A stretch of 30,000 nucleotides of DNA, taken from the NCBI GenBank assembly GCA_034096865.1, contig JAWQFJ010016851.1, positions 95,001 to 125,000 on the forward strand, written 5' to 3'. This document shows, piece by piece, positions 1-10,591 of the stretch; within the stretch, counting starts at the first letter, position 1; the number at the start of each line of letters is the position of its first letter. The translations under genes and the position numbers were made by a program. This DNA is from Theodoxus fluviatilis (Eukaryota > Mollusca > Gastropoda > Cycloneritida > Neritidae). The notes beneath the pieces were generated by a model, which saw only the letters and a program-made list of their open reading frames with translations, was not told where the DNA came from and did not search any database.

Positions 1-1040
1 TCCCCTTCCCACCCCACTCTTTCTCCCCTCCCTCCCCTCTTTCTCCCCTCCCACCCCACTCTTTCTCCCCCTTCCCACCCCACTCTTTCTCCCCCTTCCC
101 ACCCCACTCTTTCTCCCCTCCCTCCTCTCTCTCCCCTCCCACCCCACTCTTTCTCCCCCTCCCACCCCACTCTTTCTCCCCTCCCTCCCCTATCTTTCTC
201 CCTCTCCCTCCCCTATCTTTCTCCCTCTCCCTCCCCTATCTTTCTCCCTCTCCCTCCCCTATCTTTCTCCCCTCTCTCCCCTCTTTCTCCCCTTCCCTCC
301 CCTCTTTCTTCCCCTCCCACCCCACTCTTTCTCCCCTCTCTCCCCTCTTTCTTCCCCTCCCACTTCACTCTTTCTCCTTTCCCTCCCCTCTTTCTCCTTC
401 TCCCTCCCCTCTTTCTCCCCTCCCTCCCCTATCTTTCTCCTTCTCCCTCCCCTATCTTTCTCCCTCTCCCTCCCCTATCTTTCTCCCTCTCCCTCCCCTA
501 TCTTTCTCCTTCTCCCTCCCCTATCTTTCTCCCTCTCTCTCCTCTCTTTCTCCCCTCCCTCCTCTCTCTTTCTCCCCTCCCTCCTCTATCTTTTTCTCCT
601 TCTCCCTCCTCTCTTTCTCCCTCTCCCTCCTCTCTTTCTCCCCTCCTTCCTCTCTCTTTCTCCCCTCCCTCCTCTCTCTTTTTCTCCTTCTCCCTCCTCT
701 CTTTCTCCCTCTCCCTCCTCTCTTTCTCCCCTCCCTCCTCTATGTTTTTCTCCCTCTCCCTCCTCTCTTTCTCCCTCTCCCTCCTCTCTTTCTCCCCTCC
801 CTCCTCTCTCTTTCTCCCCTCCCTCCTCTCTCTTTTTCTCCTTCTCCCTCCTCTCTTTCTCCCACTCCCTCCTCTCTTTCTCCCTCTCCCTCCTCTCTTT
901 CTCCCCCTCCCACCCCACTCTTTCTCCCCCTCCCTCCTCTCTTTCTCCCCCTCCCTTCTCTCTTTCTCCCCCTCCCTCCTCTCTTTCTCCCCCTCCCACC
1001 CCACTCTTTCTCCCTCTCCCTCTCCTCTTTCTCCCACCCC
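1..1040. repeat. Polypyrimidine (C/T) low-complexity tract, about 1 kb
   Basis: The + strand is almost purely C and T, with scattered A in blocks such as CCCACCCCAC and CCCTATC. It is an irregular array of about 18-23 bp units built on CTTTCTCCCCTCCCTCC. It continues past the left edge. Long open frames here (K/R/E/G-rich on the minus strand, S/L/P/F-rich on the plus strand) are composition artefacts. Mirror-symmetric purine/pyrimidine tracts of this length can form triplex (H-DNA); that is inference. Confidence 0.93.
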
Positions 1041-1597
1041 TTACCACTCTACTTCTACCCACTTCTAACTTCCCCTATACTGTACTTTTACGCCCCCCTT
1101 CTCTTTGCCGTTGTGGGACCCCTTTATCCCTAGGTGTGTGTTATCTATCTCCTCCCTCACCCCTCACCCCACTTATCGAGCCCCTACCCCTTTTTTCCAG
1201 TCACCCCATGCCCCCCCCCCCCTGTTTGTCGCTCCAAACCCTTCTTTCTATTCAGATCTTACACTGTGCTTGTGTCCTTCTCTGCCCGTCTTCGCTTTGT
1301 GGTGTCAACACCATTTGCTTGCCCAGCGAGCCTTCGCATTCATCCGGCTGACTTACCACCCTGCTCGCTCTGTTGACTGTGATTCCCCTCTGTGCACTTG
1401 TCTAATGGGGTAGCTGCGGGTGAGTACCTCGGGGCATTGACTTTTTCCTGAGGAAGGGGTGTGTTGGGGGTAGGGATGGGTAAGGGAGGGAAATGAGGAT
1501 GAGAAATGGGGGTCGGGAGTGGGAAAGAAGTCGCTCACTTCAGTCTGGCGCTAAATGAGCCGGACTATTCTCGCGGCTTGCACTTCCGCTCTCCCAC
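1041..1597. other. Unassigned C/T-rich transition region
   Basis: About 560 bp between two tandem arrays, still pyrimidine-rich on the left and purine-rich at 1420-1530. The + frame 1105-1413 is short and has no recognisable domain. I see no gene, RNA or mobile element that I can support. Confidence 0.5.
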
Positions 1598-2420
1598 CTC
1601 TGTCTACCTCCCTCCACCACTCTGTCTACCTCCCTCCACCACTCTGTCTGCCTCCCTCCACCACTCTGTCTACCTCCCTCCACCCCTCTGTCTACCTCCC
1701 TCCACCATGCACTCTGTCTACCTCCCTCCACCACTCTGTCTACCTCCCTCCACCCCTCTGTCTACCTCCCTCCACCACTCTCTCTACCTCCCTCCACCAC
1801 TCTGTCTACCTCCCTCCACCACTCTGTCTACCTCCCTCCACCACTCTGTCTACCTCCCTCCACCACTCTGTCTGCCTCCCTCCACCCCTCTGTCTACCTC
1901 CCTCCACCACTCTGTCTGCCTCCCTCCACCACTCTGTCTACCTTCCTCCACCACTATGTCTACCTCCCTGCACCACTCTGTCCACATCCCTCCACCACTC
2001 TGTCTACCTCCCTCCACCACTCTGTCTACCTCCCTCCACCACTCTGTCTACCTCCCTCCACCACTCTGTCTACCTCCCTCCACCACTCTGTCTACCTCCC
2101 TCCACCACTCTGTCTACCTCCCTCCACCACTGTGTCTGCCTCCCTCCACCACTCTGTCTGCCTCCCTCCACCACTCTGCCTCCCTCCACCACTCTGTCTG
2201 CCTCCCTCCACCCCTCTGTCTGCCTCCCTCCACCCCTCTGTCTGCCTCCCTCCACCACTGTGTCTGCCTCCCTCCACCACTCTGTCTGTCTCCCTCCACC
2301 ACTCTGTCTACCTCCCTCCACCACTCTGTCTGTCTCCCTCCACCACTCTGTCTACCTCCCTCCACCACTCTGTCTACCTCCCTCCACCACTCTGTCTGCC
2401 TCCCTCCACCACTCTTTCTG
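1598..2420. repeat. 22-bp minisatellite, about 37 copies
   Basis: The unit is TCTGTCTACC followed by TCCCTCCACCAC. Variants include TCTGTCTGCC, a Cys/Thr-changing CACCCCTCTG, an insertion (CCATGCACTCTG near 1706) and one shortened unit near 2178. Because 22 is not a multiple of 3, every frame reads through with a 22-residue period (for example LPPPLCLPPSTTLS), and the minus strand gives W/R/G/V-rich frames. These frames are repeat artefacts, not a proline-rich protein. Confidence 0.95.
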
Positions 2421-2439
2421 CTAGAAGTCAGTCCGGTCG

Positions 2440-2760
2440 CGAAGATGATGATGATGATGTCTACTTGTATAGCGCACGTATCCATGCTGGCAGCATGCTC
2501 AAGGCGCTTAAGCCGATGTTGAGGCTGTCTCTCAGTGTGTAGTGTCTCAAGTCAATGAGACCAGTCTCCTGCTGCCAAGGGCGCTGGCACACTGTTTTCC
2601 ACAAAGGAGAAATTGTGCGTGCTGGGTGTTTTTACTGTGGCCGACACCCACCCGTCGAGGACATGAGCGTCAGGATCTTTATAGTGCGTGATTTTGATGT
2701 TGTGAAGGCTCATCTATAGCGCCAATACACCTACCCAGACACTGGTTCCATTCCCAGTTC
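2440..2760 (-). repeat. 3' part of a dispersed repeat with an ATC-type tail (SINE/LINE-like)
   Basis: On the + strand a short (GAT)n run at about 2444-2458 is followed by CTACTTGTATAGCGCACG, TCAAGGCGCTTAAG, and later GGATCTTTATAGTGCGTG. The order (GAT)n, then TATAGCGCAC, then AAGGCGCTT is one I associate with a dispersed repeat in molluscs and other aquatic invertebrates. There the minus strand is sense and ends in an ATC tail. The boundaries are approximate and the class is uncertain. No protein is encoded. Confidence 0.4.
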
Positions 2761-2882
2761 CAACATCTTTTTTCCCCCAAAAATGTCTCTGTTAACGCCC
2801 CTTAAGCACCGTCCCACCCACCCAACCACCCCTTCCTCGTCCTCCCATTACTTCCTTCTATACTCGCCCCCGTCTGACTTAG

Positions 2883-2932
2883 ATGCAAAATTCTGTCGGT
2901 ACGTGCTCAGCAACGGCTAGAACACATTTTCG
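2883..2932 (+). CDS. Possible internal coding exon (50 nt) of the + strand host gene
   Basis: A long pyrimidine tract (about 2825-2880, CTTCCTTCTATACTCGCCCC) ends in TTAG, giving a good splice acceptor. The right border CG|GTAAGTAT is a near-consensus donor. Taking the first base as the end of a split codon, the rest is open and reads CKILSVRAQQRLEHIF, leaving a single G. The next supported exon at 16622 begins with TG, so the phases fit and the split codon becomes GTG (Val). A second frame, starting at an ATG, is also open. At 50 nt an open frame is weak evidence, and the call rests on the two splice signals and the phase match. The function is unknown. Confidence 0.3.
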
Positions 2933-3344
2933 GTAAGTATAACGACTGATTTGAGAGGTAGCCTTTAGAGAGCATGAGAGATTGTCTTTGAAGTGCTCGT
3001 CTTTTCCCATTCATCTGTCGCGATGAAGTGTTCTGGAGCCAAGTTGGGGTGAAGAATAAAAGGAATGGGTTTGAGGGCGGAATCGTCTGCTGTGTGCGTG
3101 TGAATAATGCGCATATTAGCTATTCATGGTTTTTCCGAGCTGCACGTTTGTGATGCTGCATCGAGTTTCCCTGTGGATTGGGGTCAAAACAAACGCAGCA
3201 CGTCTTCCTACGCGATAGTTAGCAGGCGAGGTACGGGGGAAATCAAGTCTTGTCTTGCCCATACTCCTTCCTACACTTGTCATTAGGGCAGCTAGTGTCA
3301 TTTGGGTAGTTAGTTAGCCTTCAACGGATGATAGGCCGTAGAAC

Positions 3345-3425
3345 CTGATCTATATATTTATTATCTATCCATTCATCTATCACTCCAACCATCCATCCAG
3401 GCATCCGTTCATTCCTTTATCTCTC
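3345..3425. repeat. Degenerate ATCT/ATCC tetranucleotide tract
   Basis: A run of imperfect ATCT, ATCC and ATTC words (for example TATCTATCCATTCATC and CATCCATCCAGGCATCC). It looks like an old tetranucleotide microsatellite eroded by substitutions. Confidence 0.6.
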
Positions 3426-3571
3426 TAATTGATTTGAGCACAGGAATCCTCTCTGACTTTTCCCTTTCCTTTAGACTTACCATGGGGAAAGCATATTTGA
3501 TGTGGTTCCGTCCCTGCTCGGGATGAGTGCTATTTTCAATCACACTTACCTACTTTGTTGAGGCAGTAAGA

Positions 3572-3867
3572 GAAGCGAGACTAAGCAACGTCAAGACTTT
3601 GGTCAAAGAGAGGTGGGACTTGGCACTGGCAAGGTTTTGGTCAGAGAGATGCGAGACTAAGCAATTGCAAGGGCTTGGTCGAAGAGAGGCGAGACTAAGC
3701 GATGGCAAGGCTTTGGTCGAAGAGAGGCGAGACTAAGCGATGGCAAGGCCTTGGTCAAAGAGAGGCGAGACTAAGTAATGGCAAGGCCTTGGTCAAAGAG
3801 AGGCGAGACTAAGCAATGGTAAGGCTTTGGTCGAAGAGAGGGGAGACTAAGCAATGGCAGGGCTTTG
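3572..3867. repeat. 38-bp minisatellite, about 8 diverged copies
   Basis: The unit runs GCGAGACTAAGCAATGGCAA, GGCTTTGGTC, GAAGAGAG. The first copies (AAGCAACGTCAAGACTTTGG, then a GGGACTTGGCACTGG variant) are more diverged than the central ones. The right edge fades at GGGCTTTGCACGG. The local frame 3527-3736 lies within the repeat and has no independent support. Confidence 0.9.
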
Positions 3868-4602
3868 CACGGAGGGCAAAAGAGCACGAGGAGGTGACGG
3901 ATCTGTTAGGATGCGAGGTGCTTTTTACGTCAAAAAGTGACAGTTTTGCATTGCCGGTGGCTGCTTCCCACCCACTTTAATGCCTCCATGACAAGCGCCA
4001 TAAAAAACTCCTGACCTCGCTCGCCCTTGACTTAGACATAGGACAACGTGTCAAAGGTAATAGCTAGCTAGTTGTGTGCAGAAAAGCAACTCTGCCGCCA
4101 TACCAGGGAAGCCTTTTTTCCTTTTTTCTTTCTTTTTTTCTTTCTTTCTTTTTCTTTCTATCGATTTTATCTTCTAGTCGTTGTGTCACCTGAAGCCGGT
4201 TTCCCAGGACTATGGATATGCGATCCAAAACAACCGAAAAGGCATTTCCGGTCTTTTTCTAAGTGATCGCTATAGTCATTCACAACGTCCAAACAGTCAG
4301 TCCTTGTAACAAATCCGTTTCCAAAAACAGTCTGCCTTTTCGTTCCAATTTGGATGCCATCTCCTCAATGATTATAGCGATCACTTCAAAGGAATACCGG
4401 AACGCCCTTTGGATTGCTTTGGATTGCATATCTATAACCTGCGAAACCCGCCTCTTGTAGATTCTGTGCTAGTCGTGAGCAGCGTAACCTCCTTTCTGTG
4501 AGAAGTGTGCTCACCAAGTGCTGGTTCCTCGTTTCATTAAAGCCATCTTTCTACAGAGTGCTGCTGCTGCTGCTCCCACAAACAGCATCTTTGATCCACG
4601 TT

Positions 4603-4733
<131 letters not shown>

Positions 4734-4827
4734 AGTAAAGCGCCACAGTGCCTCAAAGCAATTGAAGGCTTCCCGTAGGAACTGATGCACTTACATGGTA
4801 GTCACGAAACGAGTGTTAATCCTTTTT

Positions 4828-5663
4828 GACTCACATGCGAAGCAAAAGTGAGTCTATGTACTCACCCGTTTCGTCCGTCCGGGCGTCCGGGCGACCGAAA
4901 ACTTTAACGTTGGAATTTTCTCGGAGACTATTAAGTCTATCAATACCAAATGTGGCATGATGGTGTATGATGACAAGGCCTCAAAAAACATACATAGTGA
5001 CTTGTCCTTGACTTCAAGGTCAAGGTCCGCAGGGGCCATAAATGTTGTCTAAAAAACAGCCATTTTTCACATTTTCTCAATTTTCTCTGAAGTTTTGAGA
5101 TTGGATACCTGACCTATATATGGTATATAGGGCAAAGTAATCCCTGTCTTTGATACCAGTTTTGGTTGACCTTGCTTCAAGGTCAAGGTCACAGGAGCCA
5201 TTCAAAGTTGGATTGTATACATAATTTGAAGTGACCTTGACCCTGATCTATGGAAGATAACTGTTACAAACTTAATAATTATGTGGGGCACCATGTTATA
5301 CTTTCATCATGAGACACATTTGGTCACATATCATCAAGGTCAAGGTCACTTTGACCCTTATGAAATGTGACCAATAAATGGGGTAGTGACAACCACTAAA
5401 AAAGTGGACCATATCTCATGGTAGAAAGTTGCCAATAAGCACCATTGTATTTTCTATGTCTTGAAAATAACAGCTTTGTGTTGCATGACCTTGGATGACC
5501 TTGACCTTGGGTCTTGGGTCAAGGTCATATGTATTTTGATAGGAAAAATGTGTAAATCATTTCTTAGTGTATGATGTCATGGTAGGTTTAGTTGTTTGAC
5601 CTTGACCTTGAAGGTCACCTGAAGGTCAAGGTCATGTAAAGGTCAAGGTCAAGCATGTGAGTC
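4828..5663. repeat. 836-bp dispersed-repeat candidate with 11-bp TIRs and about 20 AGGTCA half-sites
   Basis: The left end GACTCACATGC (4828-4838) is the exact inverse complement of the right end GCATGTGAGTC (5653-5663). The left end also forms a small hairpin with GTGAGTC at 4848-4854. Inside, AAGGTCA or TGACCTT occurs about twenty times, mostly as closely spaced pairs, for example at 5014-5027, 5167-5193, 5334-5348, 5486-5528 and 5597-5651. There is no coding capacity. The short frame 4854-5039 (-) is not convincing. A non-autonomous DNA transposon (MITE-like) fits the TIRs, but I see no clear target-site duplication. TCAAGGTCA is the extended half-site bound by ERR/SF-1-type nuclear receptors; binding here is inference. 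Confidence 0.6.
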
Positions 5664-8393
5664 GTATGGGCTTTGCCCTATTTGTATTTCAATACATCGC
5701 TCACGAAAAGAGTTGTACTTTCTAGAGTTGACACTGCAGACACACTATGATTGGTGGGGTATGTGCACTGAGGCAAATGTTGACGTGCCCTTATGCGAAT
5801 GCATTAGAGACAAAGCTGCAGATCCAAGACGAGGAACAGACTGTGTATGATGGAGATATACCAGTAGATAACGAGGAAGATATTTTGTAACTCAAGCTGG
5901 TATTAGTGGTAAGGGAGCGGGGCACGACCTATCAATTAACGGCAGGGTAGGAGACCAACCCTACATAACAGATTTAGCCAGGCTGGTAAGCACGTGTCAC
6001 AGAATCAATACGCAGAAGAGAGGACGTTTGAACCAGGGCATTTGCAAGTAAGCTGCAGAGCCAATGTGTTGATGACATGTAAACAACAGCAGCAGCAACA
6101 ACGACAGGAACAACAAAGCTTCTGTGCATGTAAGTCTTGGAAAACCATCGAACACAAGCGGGTGTTTAAACTCGGATTTACCTTCTAAGAGACAGCGTAC
6201 TTGAAATGACCTATTACTGACCACGCCAATTGGTGTCCCAAAATAGTGCAGGGTAGAGAGAAAATGGAATCAATGCAATCACAAGAGAGAGCTGCAGAAC
6301 TGATGTGCATATGACATGATGGCAAAGGCTTGCATGCATGCACGACTCTATGGACTACCAACAGACACAATACCTAACAGAGTTAAGCTGCGACCTATTA
6401 GATGAAAACCCTGGGTGTGAATGCCCTATCAACCCAGGGACTAAATCCCTTTGATCAGACCGACAGGATACGGCTTCGCCATCGAGATTACAAGCATAAT
6501 GAAATTGGCCTGGAGGGAAAGGGGCAGAGAGGCCTGCAGACGATAGCATCTTTGCTGGAAGAAAACGGGCAAGTCGATAAGTCTCGGTAAGCCGTCAGTC
6601 TCGATGCTGATGGCTCTGAAGGTTTCTATCACGCGTTTGTCGGTGTTGGCCAATGTGGTGCGCTGGATTCGCGCTATAGTCACTGTGCATTGAAGTTATT
6701 TTAAGGTAATCGGAAGAAAACACCGCTATGAACAAGGATTTTCCTTTGGAACTTCCCAGTATAATGCTTGAGAATGTGTACACTCTTTGCCTCTGTGGCT
6801 TGGTAGACTCGCTTAGACCATTGCACGTTCAATATATTTTATAACGGTAACTGAAGGAAATGCTGTAATGAACAGAAGACTTGAAACTTTTCAGAATTAC
6901 GTATAAGAAATTATTGTTGGACACTGTAATGTTTAAGGTTTAAGATTTATTTATTTTTTTTGCGCGCGCGCGCGTGTGTGTGTGTGTGTAGATGCTATGA
7001 ACAAATAATGTTTTCTTGGAACTTTCCAAAACAATTAATTAGCAATAACACGTCTGAGGTTGCAAGCTTTATGAACTATTGAAGTTTTGCATAGATTTGC
7101 ACAAACTTTTCATCTCTGTTTGGAGACTTCTGTTGCTCGGGTTCCTTCGTTGCAGTATTTGCGTGCTTCTGCAGAAGGCATTTGTTTCTGTTGCTGCAGC
7201 GCAATCCCACTTTGACTGTTTTTCATGTGGCGCTTTGCTTAGAACGACTATGAGTGGAAAGTAAAGACCAAAGTTAGGCCTGAGGAAAGTGAGCACATGA
7301 CAAGTGCACAGGCTGGTTAAGGTTTCTGCAAGACACACCTTCGAACTAAGCCACGCTTCAGTCTTCTTCCTCAGCAGTAAGAATTCAGGGCATGGCGGTT
7401 GCCGTGATTATTACCATGAAAATATCCAGCACTGCCTTGTAGCATTCATTTGACATCGCTGGAATTAATAAACAGTCGTCATTCCGAGAAGGGATTGAAC
7501 CACGGCTCCTAATCGCCTCGCACGACCGCCAACAGACAAAGCGATTGGGTGTCGTCGTTCAATGACAACGATAAAAACTCAAAGCTGCGTCCTCTTAAAA
7601 GAAGGAACCTTAACAGGACTTTTTCTATGTGTTCCTTGAGTAAGATTGCTGAAAGAAGTCAGTTCAATAGTTTGCGTGCTCCACTTTGAAAGTCACCTGT
7701 GTCCAAATAAAAATCACCTATATCTAATCAAGAAAAAACATGCTCTCTATATTTTTAAAAATCCCCCCCCCATATTTTTTACTTAAGAAAACACATTTTC
7801 CTTGTTTTGCGAAATGATAGAACTTATGAGCCTTCAAAGGGAAGAAAATTTCATGGACAGATGTCGAGATCCAACAAGTGCATTCTGTCTTGTCTTGCCA
7901 TTATTGTAGCGTTTTGTCGACATCGAGTTTCCTCGGTCAAGACCAGTTCGGGTCAGGTATTTGTGTGACGTTATCTGGGATGACCTTCCGCACCAAGTAG
8001 GCGCGTCATCACGCGCCGTGCTATTTCTCTCCCTCACATCCTCAAAGTCACTTTATTTCTGTTCCTTTTTTGTCTCCTCCTGACCAAGTGGTTACGTCAG
8101 GTGTCCTTTGTATCTGTTGCCGTACTCGGTATTTCGAAGGTCTCTCGGTCCCACCGTGTGTCTCTCAGGGCTGCGGGAGTGTTAGGAGTCAGCATGACAG
8201 ATGTTAACGTCCTCCCAAGACGTTGGTATGCAGACGGCGTTTCAGCATCCATCAGTTTCTCTCTGTGCAGGGATGCAGGCACTTCCTCCTTTTGTGTCTC
8301 GCTCCCCCGTCTCCCTTACGTCACTCGCTGTCGCAGTGTTGCAAGATCAAGAACTAGAGGAAAGTAGAGTTGGATGGTAGAGAGACTTGCAGG
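5664..8393. other. Long region without a supportable gene
   Basis: It holds short frames only, none with a domain I recognise. Visible items are an A-rich/C-run stretch at 7740-7775, a CG/GT run at 6962-6988, and two weakly similar segments at 6051-6079 and 6291-6319 (AGCTGCAGA...ATGACATG). If the host gene model is right, this is intron. Confidence 0.5.
6962..6988. repeat. (CG)n(TG)n alternating purine-pyrimidine run
   Basis: GCGCGCGCGCGCG passes directly into TGTGTGTGTGTGTG. Such alternating runs favour left-handed Z-DNA under supercoiling; that is general knowledge and was not tested here. Confidence 0.85.
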
Positions 8394-8540
8394 TAGGCAG
8401 AGTACGGACCGACAGATAAGCAGGCAGGCAGGCAGGAAGGCACGTATGCAGGCAGACAGACAGACAGGCAGGAAGGCACGTATGCAGGCAGACAGACAGG
8501 CAGGCAGGCAGACAGGCAGGCAGGCAGGCAGACAGAGACG
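8394..8540. repeat. Compound CAGG/CAGA tetranucleotide array with internal duplication
   Basis: Interleaved GCAG, ACAG and GCAGA words. A segment of about 38 bp containing GGAAGGCACGTATGCAGG is present twice (near 8428 and 8470). Both strands show open frames (R/Q/A/G-rich on +, C/L/P/S-rich on -) that follow from the repeat. Confidence 0.9.
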
Positions 8541-8696
8541 TATAGACGAGAGACTGAGAGATGGGCTGGAAAGACAGATAAGGGGTCAAGATTAGAGATG
8601 AGGAATATACGGAGAAGAGAATGAATTTTGGTTGCCACTGACAAAAAAGTATTTACAGGAACTTTCCTTCCCTTTCATCTTGTCTATAAAATATAA

Positions 8697-9714
8697 ACAT
8701 GTACCAGTTCCTGGCAGCCCTCCCCTCATGTACTAGTTCCTGGCAGCCCTCCCCTCATGCATGTACTAGTTCCTGGCAGCCCTCCCCTCATGCATGTACT
8801 AGTTCCTGGCAGCCCTCCCCTCATGCATGTACTAGTTCCTGGCAGCCCTCCCCTCATGTACCAGTTCCTGGCAGCCATCCCCTCATGCATGTACTAGTTC
8901 CTGGCAGCCCTCCCCTCATGCATGTACTAGTTCCTGGCAGCCCTCCCCTCATGCATGTACCAGTTCCTGGCGGCCCTCCCCTCATGCATGTACTAGTTCC
9001 TGGCAGCCCTCCCCTCATGCATGTACCAGTTCCTGGCGGCCCTCCCCCCATGCATGTACTAGTTCCTGGCAGCCCTCCCCTCATGCATGTACTAGTTCCT
9101 GGCAGCCCTCCCCTCATGCATGTACTAGTTCCTGGCAGCCCTCCCCTCATGTACTAGTTCCTGGCAGCCCTCCCCTCATGCATGTACTAGTTCCTGGCAG
9201 CCCTCCCCTCATGCATGTACTAGTTCCTGGCAGCCCTCCCCTCATGCATGTACTAGTTCCTGGCAGCCCTCCCCTCATGCATGTACTAGTTCCTGGCAGC
9301 CCTCCCCTCATGCATGTACCAGTTCCTGGCAGCCATCCCCTCATGCATGTACTAGTTCCTGGCAGCCCTCCCCTCATGCGTGTACTAGTTCCTGGCAGCC
9401 CTCCCCTCATGCATGTACCAGTTCCTGGCAGCCCTCCCCTCATGCATGTACTAGTTCCTGGCAGCCCTCCCCTCATGCATGTACTAGTTCCTGGCAGCCC
9501 TCCCCTCATGCATGTACTAGTTCCTGGCAGCCCTCCCCTCATGCACGTACTAGTTCCTGGCAGCCCTCCCCTCATGCATGTACTAGTTCCTGGCAGCCCT
9601 CCCCTCATGCATGTACTAGTTCCTGGCAGCCCTCCCCTCATGCATGTACCAGTTCCTGGCAGCTCTCCCCTCATGCATGTACTAGTTCCTGGCAGCCCTC
9701 CCCTCATGCATGAG
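8697..9714. repeat. 33-bp minisatellite, about 31 copies
   Basis: The unit is ATGTACTAGTTCCTGGCAGC followed by CCTCCCCTCATGC. Variants are TACCAGTTCC, GGCGGCCC, CCATCCCC and GCGTGTAC. A few units are shorter (about 27-29 bp, near 8699, 8856 and 9150) because the CATGCATG part is contracted. Since 33 is 11 codons, frames stay open on both strands: VPGSPPLMHVL on + (8699-9157, 9178-9939) and GLPGTSTCMRG on - (8854-9150, 9147-9788). Near-identity at the DNA level on all codon positions argues against selection for protein. Confidence 0.95.
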
Positions 9715-10591
9715 TACACGGTCAGCCCCTCAGCCTCTACTCGCTTGTTGAAACCATGTCTTTTTGACAGGCGGATATGGGCGAGCATGCTTTGGGATTT
9801 GACGATGTTCGAGGCGCATTGCCGTGGTTCTACCCCTGGGACGGGAAGAATATGGGCTTATTTAAATACCTTGACAATGTCATACTTGATGCAACCCTGT
9901 GTTGTACATCTATCCGCGCGTGTCATTCTGTCTGCGTGAATGATAGTGAACATCTACGATGCACCTGCCCCTCTGTGTGACTGCGTTAGCTCTGATTCAA
10001 CGTCTACGACGTGCCAAAGCAAAAAACAGTATCTACATGAATTTCCCTCCTCTTCCATCTTGTCTACAAAATATTCATTTTTTAAAAAGGAATATAAAGT
10101 TTTTGTACACGAATTTATTATCGCTTGTCCAACGGCTTGTTCAACCATATAAGGACATTTCAGTTAAAACTCAACATTGGCATACATTGCCATATATTTT
10201 GCATAGGACTTTTAAAGATATACAAATACATTTATGTATATTGTCCTGATTAAATACTACTTTTAGGCTATTCACTCATCCGTCCCTTTCCTTCCATCCC
10301 ATCTTCCACCGCTTCTTCTTAATTCTGTTCATTTCCATGACTGAGCTGCCCCACTCCTTGTTATACGAAACCCACTATTTAGGACGCCCGACACGAAAGG
10401 CTGAGATGTAAGCAAGGATTGGGAGCCTTGAAGAAACCATTGTCTTTTGGTAACGGCGTTGTAGAGAAACGTTCCTGCAACGTCGGTGGTGTCTGGCTCG
10501 CTGCGAAACGCAATACAGTCACGCCATGTAGATGTCATACAGAAAAGGGAATAAGTGATTGATTTGGATCTGTGGACTGGTTTCCACCCCC
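9715..10591. other. Unassigned single-copy-looking DNA
   Basis: About 880 bp with only short frames. The A/T-rich part at 10060-10260 has no gene signal that I can support. Confidence 0.5.

Noticed and set aside
498..1068. Long K/R/E/G-rich (-) and S/L/F/P-rich (+) open frames
   Set aside because: They are direct translations of the C/T low-complexity tract with no non-repetitive part.
1331..1410. Open stretch after TTGCTTGCCCAG that could be an exon upstream of 2883
   Set aside because: The phase could fit, but the only donors are weak or lie beyond an in-frame TAG.
6003..6047. Possible 45-nt exon ending CAA|GTAAGC
   Set aside because: The acceptor is poor and 45 open bases are not significant.
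6540..6586. Possible exon with donor TCTCG|GTAAGCC
   Set aside because: The upstream AG is preceded by a purine-rich stretch, not a pyrimidine tract, and the peptide shows no coding bias.
7492..7531. GGATTGAACC read on the minus strand as a tRNA/SINE B box
   Set aside because: The nearest A-box-like segment is only about 30 bp away, too close for a tRNA or usual SINE head, and no tRNA fold is possible.
8347..8644. Cysteine-rich minus frames that resemble a small secreted protein
   Set aside because: The Cys/Leu/Pro/Ala pattern is the translation of the CAGG/CAGA repeat.
9147..9939. 213-253 residue frames that look like collagen-like or Pro-Gly repeat proteins
   Set aside because: Open on both strands because the unit is 33 bp. 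No start context, splice site or codon bias.
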